Part shown: positions 43,592-52,080 of the stretch, in pieces
How positions within the stretch are numbered: position 1 is the stretch's first letter
Layout of the letters: each line of letters opens with the position of its first letter
Source of the DNA: Bacteroidia bacterium
GTDB lineage: Bacteria; Bacteroidota; Bacteroidia; B-17B0; Aurantibacillaceae
Length of the DNA stretch: 64,000 bases
NCBI GenBank assembly: GCA_016787705.1
Contig: JAEUTP010000015.1
Location: forward strand, 186,001 to 250,000
Direction: 5' to 3'
Made by a program: the position numbers and the translations under genes
Notes under the pieces: generated by a model
What the model was told of the DNA's origin: nothing
Database searches by the model: none
Seen by the model: the letters and a program-made list of their open reading frames with translations, nothing else

Positions 43592-44845
43592 ATGCAATTA
43601 AAACGTGTAGTTGTTACTGGTCTTGGGGGAATTACGCCCTTAGGCAATAACGTTAACGATTATTGGAATAACCTGATAAATGGTGTTAGCGGCGCTGCGC
43701 CAATTACACGTTTTGATGCATCAAAGTTTAAGACCCGTTTTGCCTGCGAGGTAAAAGGATTTAATCCCGAAGATTATTTTGATAAAAAAGAGGCCCGTAA
43801 ACTGGACGCTTTTTCATGGTATGGAATTGCCGCCAGTGTACAGGCAATGGCCGATAGCGGACTGGATACAGCCAATGTTGATAAAAACGAGATTGGTGTT
43901 ATTTGGGGAAGCGGTATTGGTGGATTAGACACGTTTCAAACTGAAACTTTTGCTTTTGCAAAAGGCGACGGCACACCGCGTTTCAATCCTTTCTTTATTC
44001 CAAAAATGATTTCCGATATTTGTAGTGGGCATATTTCTATGCGCTTTGGCCTACGCGGACCAAACTTTACAACTGTTTCGGCCTGCGCTTCATCCACCAA
44101 CGCACTAATTGATGCTTTCAATTATATTCGTCTTGGCAAAGCTGTAGCTATTGTTAGTGGTGGAAGCGAAGCAGCGATTAACGAAAGTGGAATGGGCGGT
44201 TTTAATGCCTGTCAGGCTATGAGTACCCGTAACGATGAGCCTTCAAAAGCATCACGTCCTTATGATAAAGAGCGCGATGGGTTTGTTTTAGGCGAAGGCG
44301 GCGGTGCTATTATTCTTGAAGAATTAGAACATGCGTTAGCGCGTGGCGCGAAAATTTATGCCGAGATTATCGGTGGCGGTATGAGTGCAGATGCACATCA
44401 TATCACAGCACCTCATCCTGAAGGCTTGGGTGCCACACTGGTAATGAACCGCGCGTTAAAAGATGCAGGCATATCAGCAACCGAAATAGATTACATTAAT
44501 ACCCACGGCACAAGTACACCGCTTGGCGATACAGCCGAGTTAAAAGCCATTGTGAATGTTTTTGGGGAACATGCCTATAAAATGAACATTAGCTCTACAA
44601 AAAGTATGACAGGTCATTTATTAGGCGCAGCAGGTGCTATAGAAGGCATTGCTACCATACTGGCGGTTAAAAATGATATTATCCCACCAACAATCAATCA
44701 CACAACTCCCGATCCGGAGGTAGATCCTAAGCTAAACCTTACATTCAATAAAATGCAAAAGCGCGTTGTAAATGCGGCAATAAGCAATACGTTTGGTTTT
44801 GGCGGGCATAATGCCGCAGTTGTGATCAAAAAATTTAAACAATAA
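43592..44845 (+). CDS. fabF: Beta-ketoacyl-ACP synthase II
   Basis: 417 aa condensing enzyme that elongates acyl-ACP with malonyl-ACP. Active-site Cys165 in TVSACASSTNA, His in NTHGTSTPLGD and a second His in MTGHLLGAAGAIE form the Cys-His-His triad; the C-terminal FGFGGHNA is present. Full length. It follows acpP by 9 bases and precedes rnc by 4 bases, so the three are one operon. Confidence 0.98.
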   Translation: MQLKRVVVTGLGGITPLGNNVNDYWNNLINGVSGAAPITRFDASKFKTRFACEVKGFNPEDYFDKKEARKLDAFSWYGIAASVQAMADSGLDTANVDKNEIGVIWGSGIGGLDTFQTETFAFAKGDGTPRFNPFFIPKMISDICSGHISMRFGLRGPNFTTVSACASSTNALIDAFNYIRLGKAVAIVSGGSEAAINESGMGGFNACQAMSTRNDEPSKASRPYDKERDGFVLGEGGGAIILEELEHALARGAKIYAEIIGGGMSADAHHITAPHPEGLGATLVMNRALKDAGISATEIDYINTHGTSTPLGDTAELKAIVNVFGEHAYKMNISSTKSMTGHLLGAAGAIEGIATILAVKNDIIPPTINHTTPDPEVDPKLNLTFNKMQKRVVNAAISNTFGFGGHNAAVVIKKFKQ

Positions 44846-44849
44846 GATC

Positions 44850-45590
44850 TTGGCAATAAAAAAATTATTATCGCAATTTAATTTTAAAAAAACCAAGAGC
44901 GATAAAGATTTTAAAGACTGGATAAAAACCACTACCGGGTTTACTCCAAAAAATATTGTTATCTATCAACAAGCTTTCTTGCACAGCAGTGCCGCTGCTA
45001 AACGCAACAACACCCCCATTAGTAACGAACGCCTCGAGTTTTTAGGTGATGCCGTTTTAGGAGCCATTATTGCTGAACATTTATTTAAAATTTATCCCTA
45101 TAAAGACGAAGGTTTTTTAACGCAACTAAGAAGCAAGATTGTTAACGGACAAAATTTAAAAGAACTATCTATAAAATTTGGATTTAATGCTCAGTTAAAA
45201 GCTAACTTAACCAAAGAAGAAAAAGTAAAATCGAGCGCTTATGGTGATGCTTTTGAAGCCTTTATTGGCGCGGTTTACCTTGATCTTGGTTACGAAAAGA
45301 CAAAAAAATTTGTTACCTCGAAGATCATTAAATTTCATGTGGATATTTCGGAGTTGGTAAATACAGACACTGATTTTAAAAGCCAACTTCAGATCTATTG
45401 TCAGAAAAATAAATTAAATCTTGAGTACAAACTATTGAGTGAAGAAAAACAAGGCGCCAATAAAATTTACACCATACAGGTTTTTATTAATGGCAAACCG
45501 TATACAACATTTGAAAACTTTAGTAAACGCGTTGCTGAACAAAAAGCCGCGCAACTTACCTTAGAGGAACTGCAAAAACAAATTGGCTAA
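44850..45590 (+). CDS. rnc: Ribonuclease III
   Basis: 246 aa, TTG start at 44850. Cuts double-stranded RNA in rRNA and mRNA processing. The nuclease signature is NERLEFLGDAVLGAI, and the second acidic site is DAFEAFIGAVYLDLGY. A C-terminal double-strand RNA-binding domain (DFKSQLQIYCQKNKLNLEY ... FSKRVAEQKAAQLTLEEL) follows. No ATG suits the start: the TTG is 5 bases after fabF and gives MAIKKLLSQFNF. The acpP-fabF-rnc order is typical for bacteria. Confidence 0.96.
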   Translation: MAIKKLLSQFNFKKTKSDKDFKDWIKTTTGFTPKNIVIYQQAFLHSSAAAKRNNTPISNERLEFLGDAVLGAIIAEHLFKIYPYKDEGFLTQLRSKIVNGQNLKELSIKFGFNAQLKANLTKEEKVKSSAYGDAFEAFIGAVYLDLGYEKTKKFVTSKIIKFHVDISELVNTDTDFKSQLQIYCQKNKLNLEYKLLSEEKQGANKIYTIQVFINGKPYTTFENFSKRVAEQKAAQLTLEELQKQIG

Positions 45591-46068
45591 ACACGTTTTA
45601 AATACCAGCGATGATGATTTTGACTTTGTACTCATTGGACTGGTTTGCCTCGAAAATCAATACCACATTGTTAACGCAATAAACGATGTTTTAAAAACAG
45701 ACCTCCGCCTTATTGATTATATTCCATTTAATTTAAAAGATGGTAAATTATTTAAGTTTTCGCTTTATAACTTTTTTGATGAAGAATTAGGGCTTGATTA
45801 TAACTTTATACCCAATACCAGTAATTTTGATGAGCCGGATGGCACCGGCAACAACGCTAACGACCTTTTTGGTACTGTTGATGTAGATGAAAGTGTAAAA
45901 TTGATAAAAGAGCTTCCAAAAACCGATTATTTTATTTTGCTGAAAGGTGAAGATCTGCATAACTATCAATTTAAGATCATTGATAAATTAAAAACGATTC
46001 CTGAAATAATACAAGTGCAATCTATCGAAGCTAAAGAATTGAGTAGCAAACGTAACCTTATCTTTTAA
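45583..46068 (+). CDS. IPExxxVDY family protein
   Basis: 161 aa, TTG start overlapping the end of rnc by 8 bases. Near the C-terminus the chain has the family mark KTIPEIIQVQSIE. The rest shows two short beta-alpha repeats and an Asp-rich insert (residues about 85-105). The family is a small uncharacterised Bacteroidota protein regularly found behind rnc. Cytoplasmic. The overlap and order support translation coupling with rnc. Function not known. Confidence 0.68.
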   Translation: MAKHVLNTSDDDFDFVLIGLVCLENQYHIVNAINDVLKTDLRLIDYIPFNLKDGKLFKFSLYNFFDEELGLDYNFIPNTSNFDEPDGTGNNANDLFGTVDVDESVKLIKELPKTDYFILLKGEDLHNYQFKIIDKLKTIPEIIQVQSIEAKELSSKRNLIF

Positions 46069-46153
46069 ACCACTAAGACACATAGAGCATAAGATACACT
46101 AAGTGTTTTTTTAATTTCTTAGTGTTGCTAAGTGTGCTTAGGGCCTTAGTGGT
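46069..46153. repeat. Interspersed inverted-repeat element, type A
   Basis: The ends are ACCACTAAG and CTTAGTGGT (perfect 9-base inverted repeats), with inner degenerate copies CACTAAGTG and CTTAGTG. It begins the base after the stop codon of the IPExxxVDY gene. Elements of this CCACTAAG / CTTAGTGG type recur between genes in Bacteroidota. 85 bases, non-coding. Confidence 0.6.
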
Positions 46154-46222
46154 AAAATTTAATTGATAACGTTTACAACAAGAATTAATTATTGTATTAT
46201 AAATCTGCGGCTACTTTTTTAG

Positions 46223-46230
46223 TAAATTTA
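46223..46230 (+). promoter_or_regulatory. -7 element close to pdxH start
   Basis: TAAATTTA ends 4 bases before ATG at 46235, so a transcript would start almost at the start codon (leaderless candidate). Weak because this region is AT-rich and no good -33 is seen. Confidence 0.25.
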
Positions 46231-46234
46231 CAAT

Positions 46235-46885
46235 ATGGACGATCTGCACAGACATATTTCTAAATTGCGCGAAGATTTTACAAGCGGAACATTGAACGAA
46301 AGCGATGTAACCAAAGATCCTTTTGCTCAATTTGAAAAATGGTTACAAGAAGCCGTTGATTCTAAGATCCACGAAGTACAGGCAATGCATTTAAGTACGG
46401 TCTCCGCAGATAATAAACCATCGTCTCGTATCGTTTATCTTCGCGAGTTCGAAAACAATAATTTTTCTTTTTACACTAACTACAACTCAAAAAAATCGAA
46501 GGAGCTTTTAGCAAACCCAAACGCTTGCTTTACTTTTTTTTGGCCTGAATTAGAAAGACAAATTCGTATAGAAGGCTTTGTAGAAAAAGCAAGTGCAGAG
46601 CAAAGTAATAATTATTACAATCAACGCCCTTATGAATCAAAAATTGGCGCCTGGGCTAGTGAACAAAGTCATTTACTTGCTTCACGCAAAGAATTGGAAC
46701 AAAAAGTAGAACAATTAAAAAAGCAATATACGCCTGAAACTATTGTGCGGCCTGATTTTTGGGGCGGCTTTGTTTTAAAAGCAAATTATTACGAATTCTG
46801 GCAAGGGCGTAAAAGCCGTTTGCATGATAGAATTTGCTATGAAATAAAAAATAATAAATGGAATATTTCAAGACTCTCACCTTAA
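46235..46885 (+). CDS. pdxH: Pyridoxamine 5'-phosphate oxidase
   Basis: 216 aa FMN enzyme that oxidises pyridoxine/pyridoxamine 5'-phosphate to pyridoxal 5'-phosphate. Conserved stretches are SSRIVYLREF, FYTNYNSKKSKEL, FFWPELERQIRIEG, QRPYESKIGAWASEQS and the C-terminal EFWQGRKSRLHDR. Full length and no anomalies. It leads the run pdxH-agmatinase-thioredoxin-like protein, with 3 bases between the first two genes. Confidence 0.97.
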   Translation: MDDLHRHISKLREDFTSGTLNESDVTKDPFAQFEKWLQEAVDSKIHEVQAMHLSTVSADNKPSSRIVYLREFENNNFSFYTNYNSKKSKELLANPNACFTFFWPELERQIRIEGFVEKASAEQSNNYYNQRPYESKIGAWASEQSHLLASRKELEQKVEQLKKQYTPETIVRPDFWGGFVLKANYYEFWQGRKSRLHDRICYEIKNNKWNISRLSP

Positions 46886-46888
46886 ATT

Positions 46889-47941
46889 ATGACAAAACAA
46901 GAAAAAATAAAAAAGTTTGACGCCAACGGCATTGGCCAGTTAAACGATGGTATGTTTGGCCTGCCCTTTACTTTAGATGAATGCGAAACCGTTTTAATTC
47001 CTGTGCCATGGGAAGTAACTGTTAGTTATGGCGGCGGCACGGCTGATGGACCTGAAGCAATTTTAAACGCAAGTTACCAGGTAGATCTTTATGATCCTAT
47101 TGTTAAAGACGCCTGGCACAAAGGCATTGGTATGGATGCGATAAGCGCTGAGATAAAAGAAAAAAGCCACGGGCTTCGTGAGAAAGCAGAAAAATACATT
47201 AATGCTTTGGCAGAAGGCGCCAATGAAAACAATGCAGACCTTAAAAAAGTTTCTGCCGAAATAAAAGAACAATGTTTGTGGTTAAACGATTGGGTAAAGA
47301 ATCGTGTTTTACATTTTTTAAAACAAAACAAATATGTTGGTTTAATTGGCGGTGATCATTCTACACCATTGGGCATGATACAGGCTTTAGCCACTAAGTA
47401 CGATAATTTTTGCGTATTACAAGTTGATGCGCATGCCGATCTTAGAAATGCTTATGAAGGTTTTGAATTTTCGCACGCGTCTATCATGTATAATGCTTTA
47501 AAAATAAAACAGGTTGAAAAATTAGTGCAGGTTGGTATTCGCGATTACTGTGAGGAAGAATTAAATTTAATTAATAACAGCAACGGCCGTGTAAAAACTT
47601 TTTTTGATCGTGATATAAAATACGCGCAATACAATGGAGATAGCTGGAACCGTATTTGCGACAGGATCATTAACGAATTACCACAAAACATTTATTTAAG
47701 TTTTGATATTGATGGTTTAGATCCAAAACTTTGTCCGCATACAGGAACACCTGTTGCCGGAGGATTTGAGACCGAACAAATTTTATTCTTATTAGAAAAA
47801 TTGGTAAAAAGTGGCAGAAAAATTATTGCTTTTGATATTAACGAAGTAACTCCAGGCCCTGAAGGTGATGAGTGGGATGCTAATGTAGCAGCGCGTTTAT
47901 TGTATCGTATTGCCAACATGGCTAAAATGAGTATGAGCTAA
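46889..47941 (+). CDS. Agmatinase/arginase family (ureohydrolase)
   Basis: 350 aa. Mn-binding signatures are GGDHSTP (near 154), VDAHADLR (near 180) and SFDIDGLDPKLCP (near 271), all with their ligand His/Asp residues. Ureohydrolases split agmatine, arginine or formimidoylglutamate; the GGDHSTPLG and HTGTPVAGGFE stretches favour the agmatinase side but substrate cannot be fixed by eye. An inserted helical stretch between residues 80 and 130 is a Bacteroidota-type trait. Its stop codon shares a base with the start of the next gene (TAATG). Confidence 0.88.
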   Translation: MTKQEKIKKFDANGIGQLNDGMFGLPFTLDECETVLIPVPWEVTVSYGGGTADGPEAILNASYQVDLYDPIVKDAWHKGIGMDAISAEIKEKSHGLREKAEKYINALAEGANENNADLKKVSAEIKEQCLWLNDWVKNRVLHFLKQNKYVGLIGGDHSTPLGMIQALATKYDNFCVLQVDAHADLRNAYEGFEFSHASIMYNALKIKQVEKLVQVGIRDYCEEELNLINNSNGRVKTFFDRDIKYAQYNGDSWNRICDRIINELPQNIYLSFDIDGLDPKLCPHTGTPVAGGFETEQILFLLEKLVKSGRKIIAFDINEVTPGPEGDEWDANVAARLLYRIANMAKMSMS

Positions 47942-49173
47942 TGCATAGCAGAAAAATTAAATCTTTATTTCTTTTTTTATTGATAAGTTCTTTCACGTTC
48001 TCAAAAAAGCTGAAGGAAGGAACCTATCGTGCGGTTTTAATTTTAAACGAAAAAGAGAATATTGAATTGCCATTTAATTTTGATGTAAAATACAAAGGTA
48101 AAAAGCCAAATATCATTATAAAAAATGCCGATGAGCGCATTACCGTTGATGAAATAAGCATTAAAGGCGATTCACTTATTTTTAAAATGCCGGTGTTTGA
48201 TACCGAATTCAGGACTGTTTTTGTTGGCGATAATTTAGAAGGTGTTTGGATCAATCATTACAAAACAACCAACAACATAATAAAATTTAAAGCCACTTTT
48301 GGTGAAACAAATCGGTTTAATCTTGTTCCGGGTAAAGCCAACCCTTATTTTGAAGGCAGGTGGGAAACTACTTTTTCTCCGAACACAAAAGACAGCTCAA
48401 AAGCCATTGGTGTATTTCACCACGTTGAACAAACAGATTACGTGACCGGCACTTTTTTAACTGAGACGGGCGATTACCGTTATTTAGAGGGCATGAAACA
48501 TGGCAATAAATTATATTTGAGCTGCTTTGATGGCGGTCATGCTTTTTTATTTATCGCAGAGTATAATAACCCAACGCTAAATGGTAACTTTTACTCCGGC
48601 GCTACATGGCTAGAACCATGGACGGCCAAATTAAACTCTGATTTTAAATTAAAGGATGCTGAAGAAATTACATTCATTAAAAATAAAGATGAAAAAATAA
48701 ATTTTTCATTTCCAAATCTTGATAAAAAGATCACTTCATTGAATGATAAAAAGTTTGAGAACAAACCTGTTATTATCCAAATTATGGGAAGCTGGTGCCC
48801 TAATTGTATGGATGAGAGCGCTTATCTGGCGAATGTTTACAAACAGTATCAAAAAGAAGGATTAGAAATTATTGCTTTGGCTTTTGAAAAAACAAATGAT
48901 TTGGAAAAAGCAAAAAATAATTTACTGCGCTTAAAAAAGAAATTCGGAATGGACTATGAGATCTTAGTTACACAACAAACCGGTAAAGATAAAGCCAGCG
49001 AAGTTTTATCGGCGTTAAATAAGATCACCGCTTTTCCAACCACCATTTTTTTAAATAAGCAGCATAAGGTGGTAAAGGTACACACGGGCTTTAGTGGTCC
49101 CGCAACCGGTGCAGAGTATGAAGTATTTAAACAACGCACCGAAAGCTTCATTAAACAATTAGTAAAAGAATAG
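47941..49173 (+). CDS. Secreted thioredoxin-like (TlpA/ResA type) protein
   Basis: 410 aa. A short signal peptide (LFLFLLISSFTFS) with a beta-rich N-terminal region (about 25-250; GTYRAVLILNEKENIELPFNFDV) followed by a thioredoxin fold with WCPNC (Cys286, Cys289) and the cis-Pro stretch TAFPTTIFLN. Such proteins reduce or shuffle disulfides in the periplasm; the N-terminal domain (about 200 residues, DUF4369-like flavour) is probably the binding part. One-base overlap with the agmatinase gene. An interspersed repeat (type C) begins directly after the stop. Confidence 0.83.
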   Translation: MHSRKIKSLFLFLLISSFTFSKKLKEGTYRAVLILNEKENIELPFNFDVKYKGKKPNIIIKNADERITVDEISIKGDSLIFKMPVFDTEFRTVFVGDNLEGVWINHYKTTNNIIKFKATFGETNRFNLVPGKANPYFEGRWETTFSPNTKDSSKAIGVFHHVEQTDYVTGTFLTETGDYRYLEGMKHGNKLYLSCFDGGHAFLFIAEYNNPTLNGNFYSGATWLEPWTAKLNSDFKLKDAEEITFIKNKDEKINFSFPNLDKKITSLNDKKFENKPVIIQIMGSWCPNCMDESAYLANVYKQYQKEGLEIIALAFEKTNDLEKAKNNLLRLKKKFGMDYEILVTQQTGKDKASEVLSALNKITAFPTTIFLNKQHKVVKVHTGFSGPATGAEYEVFKQRTESFIKQLVKE

Positions 49174-49194
49174 TTTCGACAAGCTCAGCTACCA
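49174..49194 (+). repeat. Interspersed repeat half-element, type C
   Basis: TTTCGACAAGCTCAGCTACC starts right after the TAG of the thioredoxin-like gene. TTCGACAAGCTCAG-type motifs recur as interspersed repeats in Bacteroidota. Here one arm only is seen. Confidence 0.4.
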
Positions 49195-49205
49195 ATATAA
49201 AATAG

Positions 49206-49213
49206 TAATTTTA
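49206..49213 (+). promoter_or_regulatory. -7 element close to ribE start
   Basis: TAATTTTA ends 4 bases before ATG 49218. Chance is likely in such AT-rich DNA, but it matches the panD and pdxH pattern. Confidence 0.2.
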
Positions 49214-49217
49214 ATTT

Positions 49218-49805
49218 ATGTTTACAGGAATTATAGAAACACTTGCAAAAGTTGAGAAGATAGAAAAAGAAAATACCAATGTGCATTTTACTTTTTCATC
49301 TGAAATAACCGGCGAATTAAAAATCGATCAAAGTGTTGCGCACAATGGCGTTTGTTTAACTGTTGTAAAGATCAATGGCAATAATTATGTTGTTACAGCC
49401 ATTGATGAAACGTTAAAGCGCACTAATTTGGGCGAATTAAAAGCAGGAACCCTTGTGAATTTAGAACGCTGTATGCCTGCCAACGGCCGTTTTGACGGAC
49501 ATATTGTACAAGGCCATGTAGATGCTACAGCAAAATGTATTGAAGTAAAAGATCTAAACGGCAGCTGGGAGTTTGTATTTGAGCACGAAAAACACAAGAG
49601 CAATATTACAGTTGAAAAAGGAAGTATCACCGTTAACGGCGTAAGCTTAACGGTGGTAAAAAGTACCGATACAACATTTTCGGTTCATATTATACCATAT
49701 ACGTTCGAGCATACCAACTTTAAAAACATTAAAGCTGGAAGCTCAGTAAATTTAGAATTTGATGTGGTGGGAAAATACGTTGCCAAAATTCTTTCGCAAA
49801 AATAA
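49218..49805 (+). CDS. ribE: Riboflavin synthase alpha subunit
   Basis: 195 aa. Joins two 6,7-dimethyl-8-ribityllumazine molecules to make riboflavin. Two lumazine-binding repeats are clear: MFTGIIE at the start with NGVCLTV, and GRFDGHIVQGHVDATA with NGVSLTVV in the second half. Length and motifs are normal. It stands alone and meets the minus-strand LURP-like gene with no gap. Confidence 0.97.
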   Translation: MFTGIIETLAKVEKIEKENTNVHFTFSSEITGELKIDQSVAHNGVCLTVVKINGNNYVVTAIDETLKRTNLGELKAGTLVNLERCMPANGRFDGHIVQGHVDATAKCIEVKDLNGSWEFVFEHEKHKSNITVEKGSITVNGVSLTVVKSTDTTFSVHIIPYTFEHTNFKNIKAGSSVNLEFDVVGKYVAKILSQK

Positions 49806-50405
49806 TTAGCCCCTTCTTCTTTCTAAAAGTATCATCATCATAAGGCCAAGAACAATACGCTCTTCTTCGCCCGGTTTAAACTCGCCTAATTGTGTTACAC
49901 TAAATTGTCTGCCAAAAAAAGAAGATTCTTTTTTAATACGTACTAATTGTGTGCCATCCAATCTTGAAACTATATATGAAGGATGAAATAAATAACCGGT
50001 AAAAATTCCTAAAACCGGGATCTCACTAAAAAGTGCATCGCCTACTTTTACCCATGGTTTTTCTTCGCGCACAACCATATCGTTTTGCTGGTTCTTATCA
50101 AAGATCTCGTAATGTGCTTTCCAGATTGAGGCCCAGCCTTTGCGTGCAATTTTTCCAAGCTCAAGACCTGAAGACGCGCTTACAAAATTATACGCCGCTG
50201 AAAAATCAATCCATTTATTTGCTTTAATGGTATATAATGTTTCTGATTTTGATTCGTTATTAAACACAACAATTTCATCTATCAGTTTTAGCATTTTTTG
50301 CCTCACATAAGCAATGGTATTTCCACCGGCATCTTTGGCCACAAAATCGTTTGAAATCGTTGAAATTTTAAAGCTGAAGTTTAATGGAAATTGATTTTTT
50401 TGCAT
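49806..50405 (-). CDS. LURP-one/tubby-like beta-barrel protein
   Basis: 199 aa. The pattern of twelve short strands with a central hydrophobic helix at the end (IVLGLMMMIL) is like the LURP-one-related / DUF567 or phospholipid scramblase-like fold: GNTIAYVRQKMLKLIDEI, LYTIKANKWIDFSAAY, WASIWKAHYEIFD. In other organisms these folds bind membranes or lipids. No signal peptide. The family call rests on shape rather than hard motifs. Neighbours give no function. Confidence 0.6.
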   Translation of the reverse strand: MQKNQFPLNFSFKISTISNDFVAKDAGGNTIAYVRQKMLKLIDEIVVFNNESKSETLYTIKANKWIDFSAAYNFVSASSGLELGKIARKGWASIWKAHYEIFDKNQQNDMVVREEKPWVKVGDALFSEIPVLGIFTGYLFHPSYIVSRLDGTQLVRIKKESSFFGRQFSVTQLGEFKPGEEERIVLGLMMMILLERRRG

Positions 50406-50451
50406 AACATTTTTTGTTTGAACTATAAATATACAATTATTTTAATAGAAC

Positions 50452-50856
50452 TTACTGCCACCTTATACCCGAAACCGGATAGATAAACACTGAACAAACC
50501 TTTTGATTGCCTGCTATTCCGGGTTTCCAGCCCTGCATCTGAATAAATTCTGCAATTAATTTTGTTTTACAGTATTCTGAAAGAACTGGCTCTAATATTT
50601 CAACTGAGGTTACTTTTCCTTTAAGATCAATTATAAACTTTATCTTCATACTATGCACTACATCCAGTTTTTGTTTAATGCAATCACCTAAAATTGGAAT
50701 TATCTTTTCCTGAAAATATACGTGCATATCTTTTTTGCCGTTTTTATATTGTGCTAATGTATCGGGTGTATCATAAATGTTTTCGCAAGCATTTTTTTGC
50801 GCCACGCAAAACACATTTAGTGATACAAAAAATAATATAAGTTTAAATACAGTCAT
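50452..50856 (-). CDS. TonB C-terminal domain-like secreted protein
   Basis: 134 aa with a signal peptide (SLNVFCVAQ). The C-terminal 75 residues look like the TonB_C fold (KIKFIIDLKGKVTSVEILEPVLSEYCKTKLI ... GWKPG), but there is no N-terminal anchor or proline-rich stalk, so it is not a complete TonB. Four Cys may form disulfides. It shares one base (TAATG) with the upstream lipoprotein gene, so the two are co-translated. Function unknown. Confidence 0.65.
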   Translation of the reverse strand: MTVFKLILFFVSLNVFCVAQKNACENIYDTPDTLAQYKNGKKDMHVYFQEKIIPILGDCIKQKLDVVHSMKIKFIIDLKGKVTSVEILEPVLSEYCKTKLIAEFIQMQGWKPGIAGNQKVCSVFIYPVSGIRWQ

Positions 50857-51290
50857 TATTCAGCACTATGCAATAAAAGATCACCTCTATTATTTTTTAA
50901 TAAGATAAGGTTAAAGAATTTTAATTCGTTGTCTTTTAAGATTGACGATACAGCTCGTAGATCCATGCCCACTTTTATTTTCTCAAATTCATGCGGGCTA
51001 ATACCATGGCGGTTTGCCAGCATTTCAAAATATTGATTGGATTTGGTTACCGATGCCTGCATATTTTCCACATCTTTAGAAAGCAGTATGCATACATTTA
51101 CAATACTATCCACCTCGTTTGGTTTTACTTTTAACGAATCCCTTTGTATGCTGTCGGTATTTAATAATTTTATACGGCTGCCAATTTCTTTATCATACGA
51201 AACGCTCATTTTTCTTTTGCTCTTATCATCGTCACTTTCAGAACAGCTGATAAAAAATAAAAAACCAAAAAGTATATACAGTGCTTTCAT
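50856..51290 (-). CDS. Lipoprotein of unknown function
   Basis: 144 aa, signal peptide with lipid Cys16 (FFISCSES), acidic mature part with a long helix and several possible coiled heptads (VNVCILLSKDVENMQASVTKSNQYFEML). No family recognised. Overlaps the TonB-like gene by one base and follows the YkgJ gene by 23 bases; the three likely form one operon. Confidence 0.68.
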   Translation of the reverse strand: MKALYILFGFLFFISCSESDDDKSKRKMSVSYDKEIGSRIKLLNTDSIQRDSLKVKPNEVDSIVNVCILLSKDVENMQASVTKSNQYFEMLANRHGISPHEFEKIKVGMDLRAVSSILKDNELKFFNLILLKNNRGDLLLHSAE

Positions 51291-51313
51291 AATAATAAAG
51301 GTAAAAAGTAAAA

Positions 51314-51802
51314 TTACACACCCAACTTTTTCTTTATATCTTCAGTAATTTGTAATACAGCGGGGCAAACCAAAGTGTTACGATAAGTAAGTGTTAAAAT
51401 CTGCTGCATTTTTTTTCGGTTGGTATGTGGGTACTCTCGGCAGGCAGTAGGCCTGTCTTCATAAATACTACAATAATTGTCTTTATCTAAAAAAGGGCAG
51501 GGTGCTTGTTTTAAAACAAAGTCGCCTTCTTCATCCATTTCAAGGTATTTTTGAAGAAAGTCGCCAGGCTTTAATTTAAGCGCTTTTGCAGCTCGCTCAA
51601 TATCGCGCTGGTAAAATATGGGCGATGTTGTTTTACAGCAGTTAGCACAGCTTAAACAGTTGGTTTTTTCAAATACTTTATCATGTGTGGTATGAAAAAG
51701 TTCATCCAGGTTCTTTGGTTTGCGCCTGCTAAGCATTTTGTAAAAAGACTCATTTTCTTTTTTTAATGCCTGTGCTTTTTTATTGAATTCAGAAAGATCC
51801 AT
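51314..51802 (-). CDS. YkgJ family Cys-cluster protein
   Basis: 162 aa with the pattern CLSCANCC near residue 48, CPFLD and YCSIYEDRPTACREYPHT further on, marks of the YkgJ/Fe-S-or-zinc cluster family (possible iron-sulfur or Zn site built from these Cys). The family is widespread and not understood. Cytoplasmic, no signal peptide. It starts just behind the terminator of the THX gene, and leads the small lipoprotein operon. Confidence 0.87.
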   Translation of the reverse strand: MDLSEFNKKAQALKKENESFYKMLSRRKPKNLDELFHTTHDKVFEKTNCLSCANCCKTTSPIFYQRDIERAAKALKLKPGDFLQKYLEMDEEGDFVLKQAPCPFLDKDNYCSIYEDRPTACREYPHTNRKKMQQILTLTYRNTLVCPAVLQITEDIKKKLGV

Positions 51803-51811
51803 TAAAATAAA

Positions 51812-51834
51812 AAAGCTGCCTTTGGGGCAGCTTT
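51812..51834 (-). terminator. Intrinsic terminator of THX
   Basis: AAAGCTGCC / GGCAGCTTT, 9 pairs, 5-base loop, with TTTTTTTATTTT behind it on the minus strand. It lies 10 bases after the THX stop and just before the YkgJ start. Confidence 0.9.
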
Positions 51835-51843
51835 AATAATTTT

Positions 51844-52011
51844 TTATTCAGCTTTTTTAGCGGCTTTTTTTGGAGCTGCCTTTTTTGCTGCTTTTTTCGG
51901 CGCCGCTTTAGCTGAAGCTTTTTTAGCAGATTTTTTCTTTTTTTGACGAGTTACGCCAGATGATCCGATATGTATTTTACCACGTTTAGACCTTTTATCA
52001 CCTTTTCCCAT
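51844..52011 (-). CDS. 30S ribosomal protein THX, with long Lys/Ala tail
   Basis: 55 aa. Starts MGKGDKRSKRGKIHIGSSGV, the form of ribosomal protein THX, which sits in a cavity at the head of the 30S subunit. The tail (about residues 28-55) is a Lys/Ala/Pro repeat (KKAAPKKAAKKAE), much longer than the about 26-residue Thermus protein; Bacteroidota homologues often carry such tails. ATG at 52011 is chosen over the longer frame from 52062, whose first residues are not THX-like. Its promoter interleaves with that of rnpA. Confidence 0.85.
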   Translation of the reverse strand: MGKGDKRSKRGKIHIGSSGVTRQKKKKSAKKASAKAAPKKAAKKAAPKKAAKKAE

Positions 52012-52026
52012 AGTTAGTTTATTTTG

Positions 52027-52058
52027 TTTATGTGTGTAAAAGTAAAAAATTATCTTTA
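52027..52058 (+). promoter_or_regulatory. Promoter for rnpA
   Basis: TTTA at 52027-52030 and TATCTTTA at 52051-52058, 20 bases apart. Transcription would begin near 52064, giving a leader of about 17 bases to GTG at 52081. It overlaps the divergent THX promoter. Confidence 0.45.
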
Positions 52059-52067
52059 CCAATCAAA
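52037..52067 (-). promoter_or_regulatory. Promoter for THX, overlapping the rnpA promoter
   Basis: On the minus strand TTTG (52067-52064) and TACTTTTA (52044-52037), 19 bases apart. Start of transcription near 52031, about 20 bases before the THX ATG. Both -7 elements lie within the other promoter, so RNA polymerase can use only one at a time. Confidence 0.5.
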
Positions 52068-52080
52068 CTATTGCCATAAA

